Source: Mesorhizobium sp. (GTDB taxonomy: Bacteria > Pseudomonadota > Alphaproteobacteria > Rhizobiales > Rhizobiaceae). From it: a stretch of 64,000 nucleotides of DNA. Where the stretch lies: the NCBI GenBank assembly GCA_004017275.1, contig SAKE01000009.1, forward strand, positions 124,001 through 188,000, given 5' to 3'. How positions within the stretch are numbered: position 1 is the stretch's first letter; each line of letters starts with the position of its first letter. Positions 33,515 through 42,553 of the stretch are shown here, in pieces. Both the position numbers and the translations under genes were made by a program. The notes under the pieces are model-generated. The model ran no database searches. It was not told the origin of the DNA and worked only from the letters and a program-made list of their open reading frames with translations.

Positions 33515-34900
33515 TCAGCGCGTCAACGCATCGAGAATCCGCGCCCAGGAGCGCTGGCCTTTGTGGAAGGAACTAAGCTCGTATTTCTCGTTGGGCGAGT
33601 GGATGCGGTCGTCGTCGAGGCCGAACCCGACCAGCAGCGATTCCATGCCAAGATAGGTCTGGAAATCGCCGACCACGGGAATAGAGCCGCCGCTGCCCGT
33701 CGTCACCGCCGGCTTCGGCCATTCGTCGGACAGCGCATTCTTGGCTTTGGCCAGGAAGGGTGAGTCATAGGAGAGCTGGATTGCCGGCGAGCCGCCATGC
33801 GGATGGAATTCGACCGAGCAGTCGGCCGGGATGCGCTCCTGGACGAATTTCTGGAACGCGGCGCGGATTTTCTTGGGATCCTGTTTGTGGACGAGCCGGA
33901 ACGACACCTTTGCCGAGGCTTCCGCCGCGATCACGGTCTTGAAGCCCTTGCCGGTGTAGCCACCGATGATGCCGTTGAACTCGGCCGTCGGCCGCGCCCA
34001 GGTCAATTCCAGCACCGAGCGGCCCTTTTCACCCGACGGGATCGACAGGCCGACAGGGCCAAGGAAGGTCTCGGCCGTTTCGCCCAGCGTCTCCCATGAT
34101 TTCAGGATCTGCGACGGCGTTTCCTCGACCCCGTCATAGAAGCCGGGAATGGTGATGTGGCCATCCTTGTCGTGGATATCGGCCAAAACCCTGGTCAGGA
34201 TGCGGATCGGATTGGCGGCAGCACCGCCATAGAGGCCGGAATGCAGGTCGCGATCGGCCGCCCTGACCGTGATCTCCTCGCCGACCAGCCCGCGCAATCC
34301 GACGCAGATCGACGGCGTGTCGCGGTCCCACATGCCGGTATCGCAGACCAGCGCGAAATCGGCCTTGAGTTCGTCGGCATTGGCCTCGAGGAACGGCTTC
34401 AGCGAGGGGGAACCGGATTCCTCCTCCCCCTCGAACAGGATGGTGATGCGACACGGCAGATTGCCATGCACCTGCTTCCAGGCGCGGCAAGCCTCGACGA
34501 AGGTCATCAACTGGCCCTTGTCGTCGGCCGAGCCGCGGCCGGTGATCACCTTGTGGTCGGGTCCGACCTCCTTGATCCCGGGCGCGAACGGATCGCTTTC
34601 CCACAATTCGATCGGATCGACTGGCTGCACATCGTAGTGGCCGTAAAACAGCACATGCGGCGCACCGGCCGGCCCGTCGTGATGCGCGACCACCATCGGA
34701 TGCCCGGGCGTGTCGCGAACGCTGGCTTCGAAGCCTATCAGCTTGAGTTCGCCCACCAGCCATTCCGCCGCTCGGCGGCAGTCGGCGGCATAGGCCGGAT
34801 CGGTGGAGATCGACTTGATCCTGAGCAGGCCGAAAAGGCGCTCGAGGCTCTGGTCGAGATTCTTGTCGAGGCGGTCGAGGACGGGGGAAACTGCGGACAT
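33515..34900 (-). CDS. M20-family metallopeptidase (dipeptidase)
   Basis: This is a 461-residue di-zinc M20 peptidase. It has 'VLFYGHYDVQPVDPIELW' (metal His and Asp), 'GRGSADDKGQLMTFVEACRAWK' (bridging Asp), 'ITILFEGEEESGSPSL' (general base and metal Glu) and a dimerisation lid domain in the middle ('DRDLHSGLYGGAAANPI'). 'GGSIPVVGDFQTYLGMESLLVGFGLDDDRIHSPNEKYEL' carries the last metal His. The family includes carnosinase-like dipeptidases and peptidase V. The ATG at 34900 fits the family start. No signal peptide, so it is cytoplasmic. Confidence 0.88.
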   Translation of the reverse strand: MSAVSPVLDRLDKNLDQSLERLFGLLRIKSISTDPAYAADCRRAAEWLVGELKLIGFEASVRDTPGHPMVVAHHDGPAGAPHVLFYGHYDVQPVDPIELWESDPFAPGIKEVGPDHKVITGRGSADDKGQLMTFVEACRAWKQVHGNLPCRITILFEGEEESGSPSLKPFLEANADELKADFALVCDTGMWDRDTPSICVGLRGLVGEEITVRAADRDLHSGLYGGAAANPIRILTRVLADIHDKDGHITIPGFYDGVEETPSQILKSWETLGETAETFLGPVGLSIPSGEKGRSVLELTWARPTAEFNGIIGGYTGKGFKTVIAAEASAKVSFRLVHKQDPKKIRAAFQKFVQERIPADCSVEFHPHGGSPAIQLSYDSPFLAKAKNALSDEWPKPAVTTGSGGSIPVVGDFQTYLGMESLLVGFGLDDDRIHSPNEKYELSSFHKGQRSWARILDALTR

Positions 34901-35002
34901 GTGTGAAGCCTTTCGATTCAGACCCGGAACCGTAAAGGCAGGATGGGAAAACGAAAAGCCCGCGATCGTTGGACCACGGGCTGCAAACGCCTGTCCGAGG
35001 CC

Positions 35003-35148
35003 AAAAAAAGACCGCCGTGGTGGAGGGGGAACCACGGCGGCCTTCTACTCGAAACGATGCGGCAGCCCGGAGAGGGGGGATAGGCTGCCGCAGGTGTCCG
35101 GGATAGGCGGGGGACGGGCCTTGCTCCGGACTCGGCGAAAACTGCCGA
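35003..35148 (-). ncRNA. probable trans-acting small RNA beside polA, AbcR-like candidate
   Basis: The minus strand between polA and the M20 gene has all parts of an sRNA gene. A promoter (TTGAAT and CAGATA, 17-bp spacer; -10 at 35156-35161) predicts a start near 35148. Successive hairpins follow: GTCCGG / CCGGAC, GCGGCAGCC / GGGCTGCCGC with a C/U-rich loop, and a terminator stem (ACCACGGCGG / CCGCCGTGGT) ending in a U-tract at 35003-35009. The loops carry CCCCCUC-type anti-Shine-Dalgarno sequence. In Sinorhizobium meliloti the AbcR1/AbcR2 sRNAs lie beside polA, which makes an AbcR relative plausible. No protein is encoded in the 422-bp gap (34901-35322). Confidence 0.6.
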
Positions 35149-35322
35149 TGCCCTGTATCTGTGTCTTTGAACGTGGCGATTCAAGGGCACGAAGATTACA
35201 CTTTTGTAACATGAGCGTGAGCGGGCCGGCCGGCAGCCGTTCTGTCAGGGTGTTGCCGGAACCGGTGGGTGCCGGTGCCTTTGGCATGGACCAAGCCGCC
35301 GCGCCGCGGTATCCCTGCCGAC

Positions 35323-38274
35323 ATGAAAAAAGGCGATCATCTTTTCCTTGTCGACGGCTCCGGCTACATCTTCCGTGCCTATCATGCGCTGCCGCCGCTG
35401 ACCCGCAAATCCGACGGGCTGCCCGTCGGCGCCGTTTCCGGCTTCTGCAACATGCTGTGGAAGCTGATGCTCGACGCCCGCAACACCGATGTAGGCATTG
35501 TGCCGACGCATTTCGCCGTCATCTTCGATTATTCGTCGAAAACCTTCCGCAACGATCTCTACCCGGAATACAAGGCCAACCGCTCGGCGCCGCCGGAAGA
35601 TTTGATCCCGCAATTCGGCCTGATCCGCCAGGCGACCAGGGCGTTCAACCTGCCCTGCATCGAGATCGAAGGCTACGAAGCCGACGATCTGATCGCCACC
35701 TATGCCAGGCTTGCCTGCGAAGCCGGCGGCGACACCACCATCATCTCCTCCGACAAGGACCTGATGCAACTGGTCGGCGATACGGTCGGCATGTACGACC
35801 CGATGAAGGACCGCCAGATCGGCATTCCCGAGGTCATCGAGAAATGGGGCGTGCCGCCGGAGAAGATGGTCGACTTGCAGGCGCTGACCGGCGACTCCGT
35901 CGACAATGTGCCTGGAGTGCCCGGCATCGGACCGAAGACCGCGGCGCAACTGCTCGAACAGTTCGGCGATCTCGACGGGCTGCTCGCCCGCGCCGGCGAG
36001 ATCAAGCAGGACAAAAGGCGCGAATCGATCATCGCCAATGCCGACAAGGCACGCATTTCGCGCCAGTTGGTGACGCTGATGAACGACGTACCGGTGACCG
36101 AGGGTCTGGAGGATTTCGTCCTGCACGCGCCGGACGGGCCGAAGCTGATCGGCTTCCTCAAGACCATGGAATTCACCTCGCTGACCCGTCGCGTGGCGGA
36201 AGCGACCGGCACCGAGGCCGGTGACGTCCAGGCTGTCGCGGTCACCGTCGAACGCGCCGATCACGCCCACGGCCCCGATGTCGGGGCAGGCGTGCCACTG
36301 GTTGGCGGAAACGCACCCGGTGCTGAATCTGGCAAAGTGGGTGGGACCGCGGAGACGTCAAAACAAGGCGATACCCCTTCTCTGCTCGCGGCACTACGGC
36401 TGGAGCGCGCGGCCACCGTCAAGATCGATATTTCGGCCTATCACTGCATTCGCGATATCTCGACCCTAAAAGCCTGGGTAGCCGAGGCGCGAGAGGCTGG
36501 CATAGCCGCCTTCGACGTCAGGGCAACGTCCGCCGATCCGATGCAGGCCGAATTGATCGGCATGGCCATCGCCACGGCGCCCGGCCGCGCCGCCTATATT
36601 CCCTTTGCCCACAAGAGCGGCAATGGTGACCTACTCGGCGGCGGCGCGCTCGAAAACCAGATTCCTTTGCGCGAGGCCCTGGCGGTGCTGAAACCACTGC
36701 TCGAAGACAGATCGGTTCTCAAAATCGCGCAGAACCTGAAATACGATCTTGTCATCATGAGCCGCTACGGCGTCGATGTCGCACCGTTCGACGACACGAT
36801 GCTGATCTCCTACGTGCTCGATGCCGGCACGCCTCATGGTCACGGCATGGATGCGCTTGCCGACAAATGGCTCGGTCATACCCCTCTCCAGCTCAAGGAT
36901 GTGACCGGCTCCGGCAAAAGCTCCGTTGGGTTCGATCAGGTCGACCTCGACAAGGCGACCGCTCATGCCGCCGAGGACGCCGACGTGACGCTGCGGCTTT
37001 GGCTGGTGCTGAAACCGCGGCTTGCCGCCAAGGGCCTGGTGTCGGTCTATGAGCGGCTGGAACGACCGCTGGTGCCGGTGCTGGCGCGCATGGAACAGCG
37101 TGGCATCTCGGTTGACCGGCAGATCCTGTCGCGACTGTCCGGCGAACTGGCGCAGGGCGCCGCTCGCCTCGAAGAAGAAATCTACCAGCTCGTCGGCGAG
37201 CGCATCAACATCGGCTCGCCGAAACAGCTTGGCGACATCCTGTTCGGGCGCATGGGCCTGCCCGGCGGTTCCAAGACCAAGACCGGTCAGTGGTCGACCT
37301 CGGCGCAGCTTCTCGAAGACCTCGCCGCCGAAGGCCACGAGTTGCCGCGCAAGATCGTCGATTGGCGCCAGCTGACCAAGCTGAAATCGACCTACACCGA
37401 CGCACTGCCTGGTTTCATCCACCCGGACACCAAACGCGTCCACACTTCCTATGCGCTGGCCGCGACGACGACGGGACGCCTGTCCTCCTCCGATCCGAAC
37501 CTACAGAACATCCCGGTGCGCACCGCCGAAGGCCGCAAGATCAGGACCGCCTTCATTACCGACAAGAGCCATCGGCTGGTCTCGGCCGACTACAGCCAGA
37601 TCGAATTGCGGGTGCTCGCCCATGTCGCCGAGATCCCGCAACTGCGGCAGGCTTTCGCCGACGGAGCCGACATCCACGCCATCACCGCGTCGGAGATGTT
37701 CAACGTGCCGGTCGAAGGTATGCCTTCGGAAGTCCGCCGCCGCGCCAAGGCGATCAATTTCGGCATTATCTACGGCATTTCGGCATTCGGCCTCGCCAAC
37801 CAGCTGTCGATCCCGCGCGAGGAAGCCGGCAACTACATCAAGAAATATTTCGAGCGCTTCCCCGGTATCCGTGACTACATCGAAGAGACCAAGGCCTATG
37901 CCCGCGAGCACGGCTTTGTCGAAACGATCTTCGGCCGCCGCATCCACTACCCGGATATAAGATCGTCCAACCCCTCGGTCCGCGCGTTCAACGAGCGCGC
38001 CTCGATCAACGCCCGCCTGCAAGGCACCGCCGCAGACATCATCCGCCGTGCCATGATCCGCATGGAGGAGGCGCTGGAGAAAGCAGGCCTTTCCGCACGC
38101 ATGCTGTTGCAGGTGCATGACGAACTGATCTTCGAGACCGTCGAGGCGGAAGTCGAGGCGACGATCCCGGTCGTGCGTCACGTCATGGAGAACGCTGCGA
38201 TGCCGGCCGTATCGATGTCGGTGCCGCTGCATGTCGACGCACGGGCCGCCAACAACTGGGATGAGGCGCACTAG
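35323..38274 (+). CDS. polA: DNA polymerase I with a degenerate proofreading site
   Basis: This is a 983-residue PolA. The 5'-3' exonuclease covers about 1-290 ('DDLIATYARLACEAGGDTTIISSDKDLMQLV', 'GDSVDNVPGVPGIGPKTAAQLL'), the 3'-5' exonuclease region about 385-575 and the polymerase about 600-983. Motif A is 'SADYSQIELRVL' (Asp756), motif B 'RRRAKAINFGIIYG' and motif C 'QVHDELIFE' (Asp933). In the proofreading domain, Exo I reads FDVRATS instead of FDTETTS, so the catalytic Glu is Arg400. Exo III reads HAAEDAD instead of YAAEDAD. Asp398, Asp475 and Asp552 remain. Polymerisation and nick translation should be intact, and proofreading probably is not. ATG at 35323 fits the family N-terminus. 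Confidence 0.93.
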   Translation: MKKGDHLFLVDGSGYIFRAYHALPPLTRKSDGLPVGAVSGFCNMLWKLMLDARNTDVGIVPTHFAVIFDYSSKTFRNDLYPEYKANRSAPPEDLIPQFGLIRQATRAFNLPCIEIEGYEADDLIATYARLACEAGGDTTIISSDKDLMQLVGDTVGMYDPMKDRQIGIPEVIEKWGVPPEKMVDLQALTGDSVDNVPGVPGIGPKTAAQLLEQFGDLDGLLARAGEIKQDKRRESIIANADKARISRQLVTLMNDVPVTEGLEDFVLHAPDGPKLIGFLKTMEFTSLTRRVAEATGTEAGDVQAVAVTVERADHAHGPDVGAGVPLVGGNAPGAESGKVGGTAETSKQGDTPSLLAALRLERAATVKIDISAYHCIRDISTLKAWVAEAREAGIAAFDVRATSADPMQAELIGMAIATAPGRAAYIPFAHKSGNGDLLGGGALENQIPLREALAVLKPLLEDRSVLKIAQNLKYDLVIMSRYGVDVAPFDDTMLISYVLDAGTPHGHGMDALADKWLGHTPLQLKDVTGSGKSSVGFDQVDLDKATAHAAEDADVTLRLWLVLKPRLAAKGLVSVYERLERPLVPVLARMEQRGISVDRQILSRLSGELAQGAARLEEEIYQLVGERINIGSPKQLGDILFGRMGLPGGSKTKTGQWSTSAQLLEDLAAEGHELPRKIVDWRQLTKLKSTYTDALPGFIHPDTKRVHTSYALAATTTGRLSSSDPNLQNIPVRTAEGRKIRTAFITDKSHRLVSADYSQIELRVLAHVAEIPQLRQAFADGADIHAITASEMFNVPVEGMPSEVRRRAKAINFGIIYGISAFGLANQLSIPREEAGNYIKKYFERFPGIRDYIEETKAYAREHGFVETIFGRRIHYPDIRSSNPSVRAFNERASINARLQGTAADIIRRAMIRMEEALEKAGLSARMLLQVHDELIFETVEAEVEATIPVVRHVMENAAMPAVSMSVPLHVDARAANNWDEAH

Positions 38275-38307
38275 CGGCCCCGAAGGGCTGGACGCGCCGC
38301 GATCCTT

Positions 38308-38467
38308 CACACCCCCCTCTGTCCTGCCGGACATCTCCCCCGCAAGGGGGGAGATCAGATGCCGTTTCTGGTTTCGCTAATCTCTAACGGTGCAGGAATG
38401 AGCGGAGCGCCGAAGCTGCCAATCTCCCCCCTTGCGGGGGAGATGTCCGGCAGGACAGAGGGGGGTG
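38308..38467. repeat. long palindromic intergenic repeat (46-bp arms), copy 1
   Basis: The arms at 38308-38353 and 38422-38467 are perfect 46-bp inverted repeats beginning CACCCCCCTCTGTCCTGCCG. A 68-bp unpaired middle separates them. Each arm also contains a small hairpin (CCCCCGCAAGGGGGG). The element lies between the convergent polA and zur genes, 33 bp after the polA stop. A second copy is at 45597-45766 with the same arms but a different middle. It resembles RIME-type elements of rhizobia, by analogy. Confidence 0.9.
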
Positions 38468-38504
38468 CTGTCCCTCCAACATCAATAGGTTGGCTGGCCT
38501 GATC

Positions 38505-38918
38505 TTAAGCGGCTTCCGCCAGACACTTGGCACACGTCCCGCGAAATTCGATCACCGCCTTCTTGGCGGCGAAGCCGGTCGAGCGCACCCATTCGTCAAG
38601 CTGGTGGCCGACATCGTGGTCGGACATTTCGCTCACCTGCCCGCACGTGTCGCATATGGCGAAGGCGGTCATCGAGTGGCTGTGGTCGTGCGGCTCGACG
38701 CAGGCGACGAAGGAATTGATGCTTTCCAGCCGATGCACGAAACCGGACTTCACCAGCGTGTCGAGCGCGCGATAGACCTGCAGCGGCGCGCGAAAGCCGC
38801 GATCGCGCAGCTGGTCGAGCAAGGTGTAGGCGCTGAGCGGCCCGCTGGCGGCCTCGAGCTTCTCGAGCACGCACAGCTGGTTCTTCGTCAGCACATCCCT
38901 TGCCGCCATGGTCCTCAT
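38505..38918 (-). CDS. zur: Zur, Fur-family zinc uptake regulator
   Basis: This is a Fur-superfamily protein of about 137 residues. It has a winged-helix domain ('LTKNQLCVLEKLEAASGPLSAYTLLDQLRDRGFRAPLQVYRALDTLVKSGFVHRLESINSFVAC'), a metal loop 'EPHDHSHSMTAFAICDTCGQVSEM' and a C-terminal 'FRGTCAKCLAEA'. The two CxxC pairs (CDTC, CAKC) are the structural zinc site. The 'YRALD' and 'SINSFVAC' versions are typical of Zur rather than Fur or Mur. It represses zinc uptake genes, none of which are in this window. ATG codons at 38945 and 38909 are possible alternative starts. Confidence 0.85.
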   Translation of the reverse strand: MRTMAARDVLTKNQLCVLEKLEAASGPLSAYTLLDQLRDRGFRAPLQVYRALDTLVKSGFVHRLESINSFVACVEPHDHSHSMTAFAICDTCGQVSEMSDHDVGHQLDEWVRSTGFAAKKAVIEFRGTCAKCLAEAA

Positions 38919-39161
38919 CCAACTCGTCTTACGTCGCTTGCGCATCATGTCCGCACGCAAACGATCCCTTTCCCACCCAGATAGCGACGAACAGGCATTT
39001 TTGCTACTGTTTCCAGCATCTCTACCCGGAAGGCCGTCGACAACATCGACCGGAGCGGGGCAACAGGCAGCTTGCTCTGCGATGTAACATTCAAAATACT
39101 GACAAAATCTTCGGCAAGAATTGCCGCGCTTGGAAATTCGATCGGGCTTGGGGAAGCAATC

Positions 39162-41366
39162 ATGATCAAATTGACGCGGCGGACGCTGCTGGTCGGCACG
39201 TCCGCGCTGACCATGGCCGGCATGGTGTCGTTCCGGACCATGGCCGCATCGCGCACCTACCATGCGCTGCTGGTCGCCTGCACCGAATATCCCAACCTGC
39301 CGCAGAGGAACTGGCTGATCGGACCGAAGAACGATGCCGGCCTCGTCCACGAATATCTGTTGAAGAACGTGCCCGATCCGGTGCGGTTCGCACCGGAAAA
39401 CGTTACGCTGCTCGCCAAGGATGTCCCCGGCGCCAGTGGCCTGCCGACCCATGCAGCGATCAAGGCTGCATTGGCCAACCTTGCCGCCAAGGTGCAACGC
39501 GACGACTTCGTCTATCTCCATCTGTCCGGTCACGGCGCCCAGCAGCCGCAGATGACGAAGGGCGACGAGACCGACGGGCTCGACGAAATATTCCTTCCCG
39601 TCGATATCGAAAAATGGATCAACCGCGATGCCGGCGTACCGAATGCGCTGGTCGACAACGAGATCGGCGCGGCACTCGATGCCATCCGCGACAAGGGCGC
39701 CTTCGTCTGGGTCGTGTTCGACTGCTGCCATTCCGGCACAGCGACACGCGCCGTCGAGGTCGACGACGAACTGGAACGCAAGGTGGCGTTCGCCGACCTG
39801 GTCGGCGGCAGCGAAGCCGAGCGGGCCACCGCGATCAAGGCCTATGACGAGGCGATTTCGGCCGCCGGCTCACGCGGCGTCGACGACAACGGCACGCGCA
39901 AGCCGGCCTTCACCCTGACCCCGACCGGCGGCGAACCGATCACCAAGGGCAAGCTGGTCGCCTTCTATGCCGCGCAGACGGTGGAGACGACGCCGGAAAT
40001 GCCGCTGCCGAAGGGCACCGCGGATGCGCCGCGGTTCGGCCTGTTCACCTTCACCATCCTGTCGAAACTGGCCGAGAATCCCAACGTCACCTATCGCCAG
40101 CTTGGCCAGGCCGTGCTGCAGCAATATTCGGCCGACAGCCGCACCCGGCCGACGCCGCTGTTCGAGGGTGAGTTGGACGCACGGGTCTTCGGCACCGACA
40201 AGACCGACGCCGTCATGCAGTGGCCTGTCGTCATCAAGGACGGCGAAGCGACGATCGGAGCCGGGCTGCTGCACGGCCTCACTCCGGGCAGCAAGCTCGC
40301 CATCCTGCCTTCGGCGCTGTCGCCGCTTTCCGAGGCGGTCGGCTATCTCGAGGTGCAGTCGGCCAAGAACCTGGAAAGCCGCGTCAAGCCGGTCGAGTTC
40401 GACAAGAAGCCGGCGCTCAAGCTGGCCGATATCCCCGCCAATGCCTATGCGCGGGTGGCGGAGATCGCCGTCGACTACAAGCTGGTCGTCGCGCGCCCGG
40501 CTGCCACCAAGGGACTTGAGAAGGAAGCCGCTCTGGTCAATTCGGTTCTCGACGAACTGGCCACGGCCAAGGAAACGGGTTTCAACATCGAGCTGGTCGA
40601 GCCCGGCAAAAGTGCCGAGCTCCGCTTTGCGGTGATGCGCGAGAATGCTGTTCCCGGAGCCGCCAAGGATGCGACCGACAAGCCGGCGCTGTGGTTCCTG
40701 CCGGCGTCGGGCGACGTGACCCTGAAGGACGGCAGCAAACCGCCGCTGATCATCATCCACAGCGATGATCGGCAAAAGCTGGTCGATGCAACGGCCAGGA
40801 ACCTGCGCACCATCTTCCGGGCCACGGGGCTTTCGCGGCTGGCGGCGGCGTCCGACTACAAGCCCGAGGACGTCGACGTCCAGTTCCAGGTCAAACGTCG
40901 CGACAGGGACGGCCTCGAACCCTTGCAGGCTTCGGTGGTGCCGCGCGTCTCACCGGGCGACGAAGTGCACGTGCTGGCCAAGAATAGCTCGGATCTGCTG
41001 GTCGACATCAACGTGCTTTATGTCGGCAGCGACTACTCGATCACTCACATCGTTGCCGAGCGTCTCGCCCCGCAAGCCACGCTCGAGGAGGGACTGCTGG
41101 CCTTCACCGACACCAGCTTCGGCATGGAACGGATGATCGCGGTTTTGACCGAGGCGCCGCCGGAGAGCGAGAAGCAGGATCTGAGCTTCCTGGCGCAGGA
41201 CGGCGTCGCCTCGGCGACACGCGGAATGGGATCCGCCAGCTTCTCCGACATGCTGACCGATCTCGGCATGGCGCCGGCGACACGCTCGGTGATGCGGCTT
41301 GCCGACAAGAGCGGACCCAAAGGCGCGGTGATGATCTTCCCCATGGAAACGGTGCCCCGCGCCTGA
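39162..41366 (+). CDS. secreted caspase-family (peptidase C14) protein
   Basis: This is a 734-residue protein with a Tat-type signal (TRRTLLVGTSALTMAGM, twin arginines in the TRRTLL context), so it is folded before export. Residues about 32-360 form a caspase-like C14 domain with the catalytic dyad His124 (LSGHGAQQ) and Cys189 (DCCHSGT). Residues about 380-690 form a beta-rich region with a 'GDEVHVLAKNSSDLLVDINVLYVGSDYSITHIV' segment resembling the DUF4384 domain often joined to bacterial caspases. Such prokaryotic caspases usually cut after basic or acidic residues and may self-process. ATG at 39162 is preferred. It is the first gene of a plus-strand cluster. Confidence 0.87.
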   Translation: MIKLTRRTLLVGTSALTMAGMVSFRTMAASRTYHALLVACTEYPNLPQRNWLIGPKNDAGLVHEYLLKNVPDPVRFAPENVTLLAKDVPGASGLPTHAAIKAALANLAAKVQRDDFVYLHLSGHGAQQPQMTKGDETDGLDEIFLPVDIEKWINRDAGVPNALVDNEIGAALDAIRDKGAFVWVVFDCCHSGTATRAVEVDDELERKVAFADLVGGSEAERATAIKAYDEAISAAGSRGVDDNGTRKPAFTLTPTGGEPITKGKLVAFYAAQTVETTPEMPLPKGTADAPRFGLFTFTILSKLAENPNVTYRQLGQAVLQQYSADSRTRPTPLFEGELDARVFGTDKTDAVMQWPVVIKDGEATIGAGLLHGLTPGSKLAILPSALSPLSEAVGYLEVQSAKNLESRVKPVEFDKKPALKLADIPANAYARVAEIAVDYKLVVARPAATKGLEKEAALVNSVLDELATAKETGFNIELVEPGKSAELRFAVMRENAVPGAAKDATDKPALWFLPASGDVTLKDGSKPPLIIIHSDDRQKLVDATARNLRTIFRATGLSRLAAASDYKPEDVDVQFQVKRRDRDGLEPLQASVVPRVSPGDEVHVLAKNSSDLLVDINVLYVGSDYSITHIVAERLAPQATLEEGLLAFTDTSFGMERMIAVLTEAPPESEKQDLSFLAQDGVASATRGMGSASFSDMLTDLGMAPATRSVMRLADKSGPKGAVMIFPMETVPRA

Positions 41367-41454
41367 GCAGATGCCGGAGCAAACCGCCGGCTCTTGCGCG
41401 ATCGGCGCGATATGAGAACATTCCAGGCCGCAGCATGGCGGCCGGTTGAAACGG

Positions 41455-41847
41455 ATGGGATCGATTGTGAAGAACTCTTTGTTTTCCTGGCGTGGAACGG
41501 GGGCCGGCCTTGCCGGCGGCCTGTTGCTTATCGCCAATGCTTCGGCGGACGAGGCCTGTGGCCTGTGCGCCAAGCAGATCGTCACCAACTCGGAACTGGC
41601 GACCTGTTTTCTCGATCAGTACGACCAGTTCGCCAAAAGCGGCAGCGGAGCCGTTGTCGTCGATCTCAGCAACTGCGCCTCGCGCGGCGTCGTCGAAGCG
41701 TTGCCGTCACCGAACAAGGGGGCGGCGGAGCCCGACGTCCAGTTCATGATTTCGCGCCTGCAGCTGGAATGCCTGAAAAAGAAGCTGGAGGCGCCGGGTA
41801 TCGTGCTGGATCCCTCCGCCACCATCGAACTGGACAGCTGCGAATGA
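41455..41847 (+). CDS. exported cysteine-containing small protein
   Basis: This is a 130-residue protein with a signal peptide (WRGTGAGLAGGLLLIANASA). The mature part opens with 'DEACGLCAKQIVTNSELATC', with six cysteines in all that could form disulphides in the periplasm. It has no recognised domain. Its stop overlaps the start of the next gene by 4 bp (ATGA), so it is coupled to the membrane protein downstream. Start could also be the TTG at 41446 or GTG at 41467. It is likely a dedicated partner of the caspases, by context only. Confidence 0.65.
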   Translation: MGSIVKNSLFSWRGTGAGLAGGLLLIANASADEACGLCAKQIVTNSELATCFLDQYDQFAKSGSGAVVVDLSNCASRGVVEALPSPNKGAAEPDVQFMISRLQLECLKKKLEAPGIVLDPSATIELDSCE

Positions 41848-42551
41848 AGAAGCCGGCGGGCAACACCAGGCAAACGGCAGCCGCCGCCCCCGCAGAGGCG
41901 CCGGCCGGCAAACCGGCGCTGCCGGAAACCACCGAAGGCTTTCCGTGGCCGAGCAGCCACGAGATCAAGAAGGAGAGCAATCCCTTCACCGACCGCGACT
42001 GGCGCATGCTGGTCTATGCCTGGTCAGGCCTGGCAGTGCGTCTCGCCATCATCTTCACCTTGATGTTCTCGGTCTACCAATTCCTGGCCAACCAGGAGCA
42101 GAAGCGTGTCGAGCAGACCATGTCGCTGGTCGAGCTCTGGGAAAACAAGGACTACCAGCAGGCGCAGCGCGCCCTGAAAGATCGGCTGACGGCACTCAAC
42201 GCCAAATATGACAATCTGCTAAGCGCCAACCCCTCGCCGACGGAGGAGCAGGTGTTCCGGCAAAGGATCGGCATCGAGGCGATGACCGCCAGTGGTGGCG
42301 ACATGCCACTTGCCGATTTCAGCGAGAATTTCGACCGCATCGTCTATTTCCTCAACCGCCTGTCCTTCTGCGTCGACGGTGATTTGTGTTCGCGCAAAGT
42401 GACCGACGCTTATTTCCGTGACTACGCCATGTCGTTCTGGAGTTATTTTGCCGGCTACATAGACAAGCAGCGCAAGGCGGGTTCACCGACTTTCGCTTCG
42501 GCAATCGAGAGCTACGTGCGCAACGGCCCGCCTGCACCTGAAGCCAAATAG
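41844..42551 (+). CDS. single-pass membrane protein of the caspase cluster (DUF4760-like)
   Basis: This is a 235-residue protein. It has an Ala/Pro/Lys-rich cytoplasmic N-terminus of about 60 residues, one membrane helix (about 68-90, SGLAVRLAIIFTLMFSVYQF), and a helical domain of about 140 residues with 'ENFDRIVYFLNRLSFCVDGDLCSRKVTDAYFRDYAMSFWSYFAGYI'. The latter resembles the DUF4760 family of signal-like membrane proteins. The ATG at 41844 overlaps the upstream stop (ATGA), and the next gene starts 3 bp after its TAG. It may anchor or sense for the secreted caspases. Function is inferred from position only. Confidence 0.65.
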   Translation: MKKPAGNTRQTAAAAPAEAPAGKPALPETTEGFPWPSSHEIKKESNPFTDRDWRMLVYAWSGLAVRLAIIFTLMFSVYQFLANQEQKRVEQTMSLVELWENKDYQQAQRALKDRLTALNAKYDNLLSANPSPTEEQVFRQRIGIEAMTASGGDMPLADFSENFDRIVYFLNRLSFCVDGDLCSRKVTDAYFRDYAMSFWSYFAGYIDKQRKAGSPTFASAIESYVRNGPPAPEAK

Positions 42552-42553
42552 CG

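Noticed and set aside
39060..39161. Zur box next to zur (ATGTAACAT-like sequence)
   Set aside because: The symmetry is too short and does not match the longer AT-rich Zur palindromes I know; likely chance.
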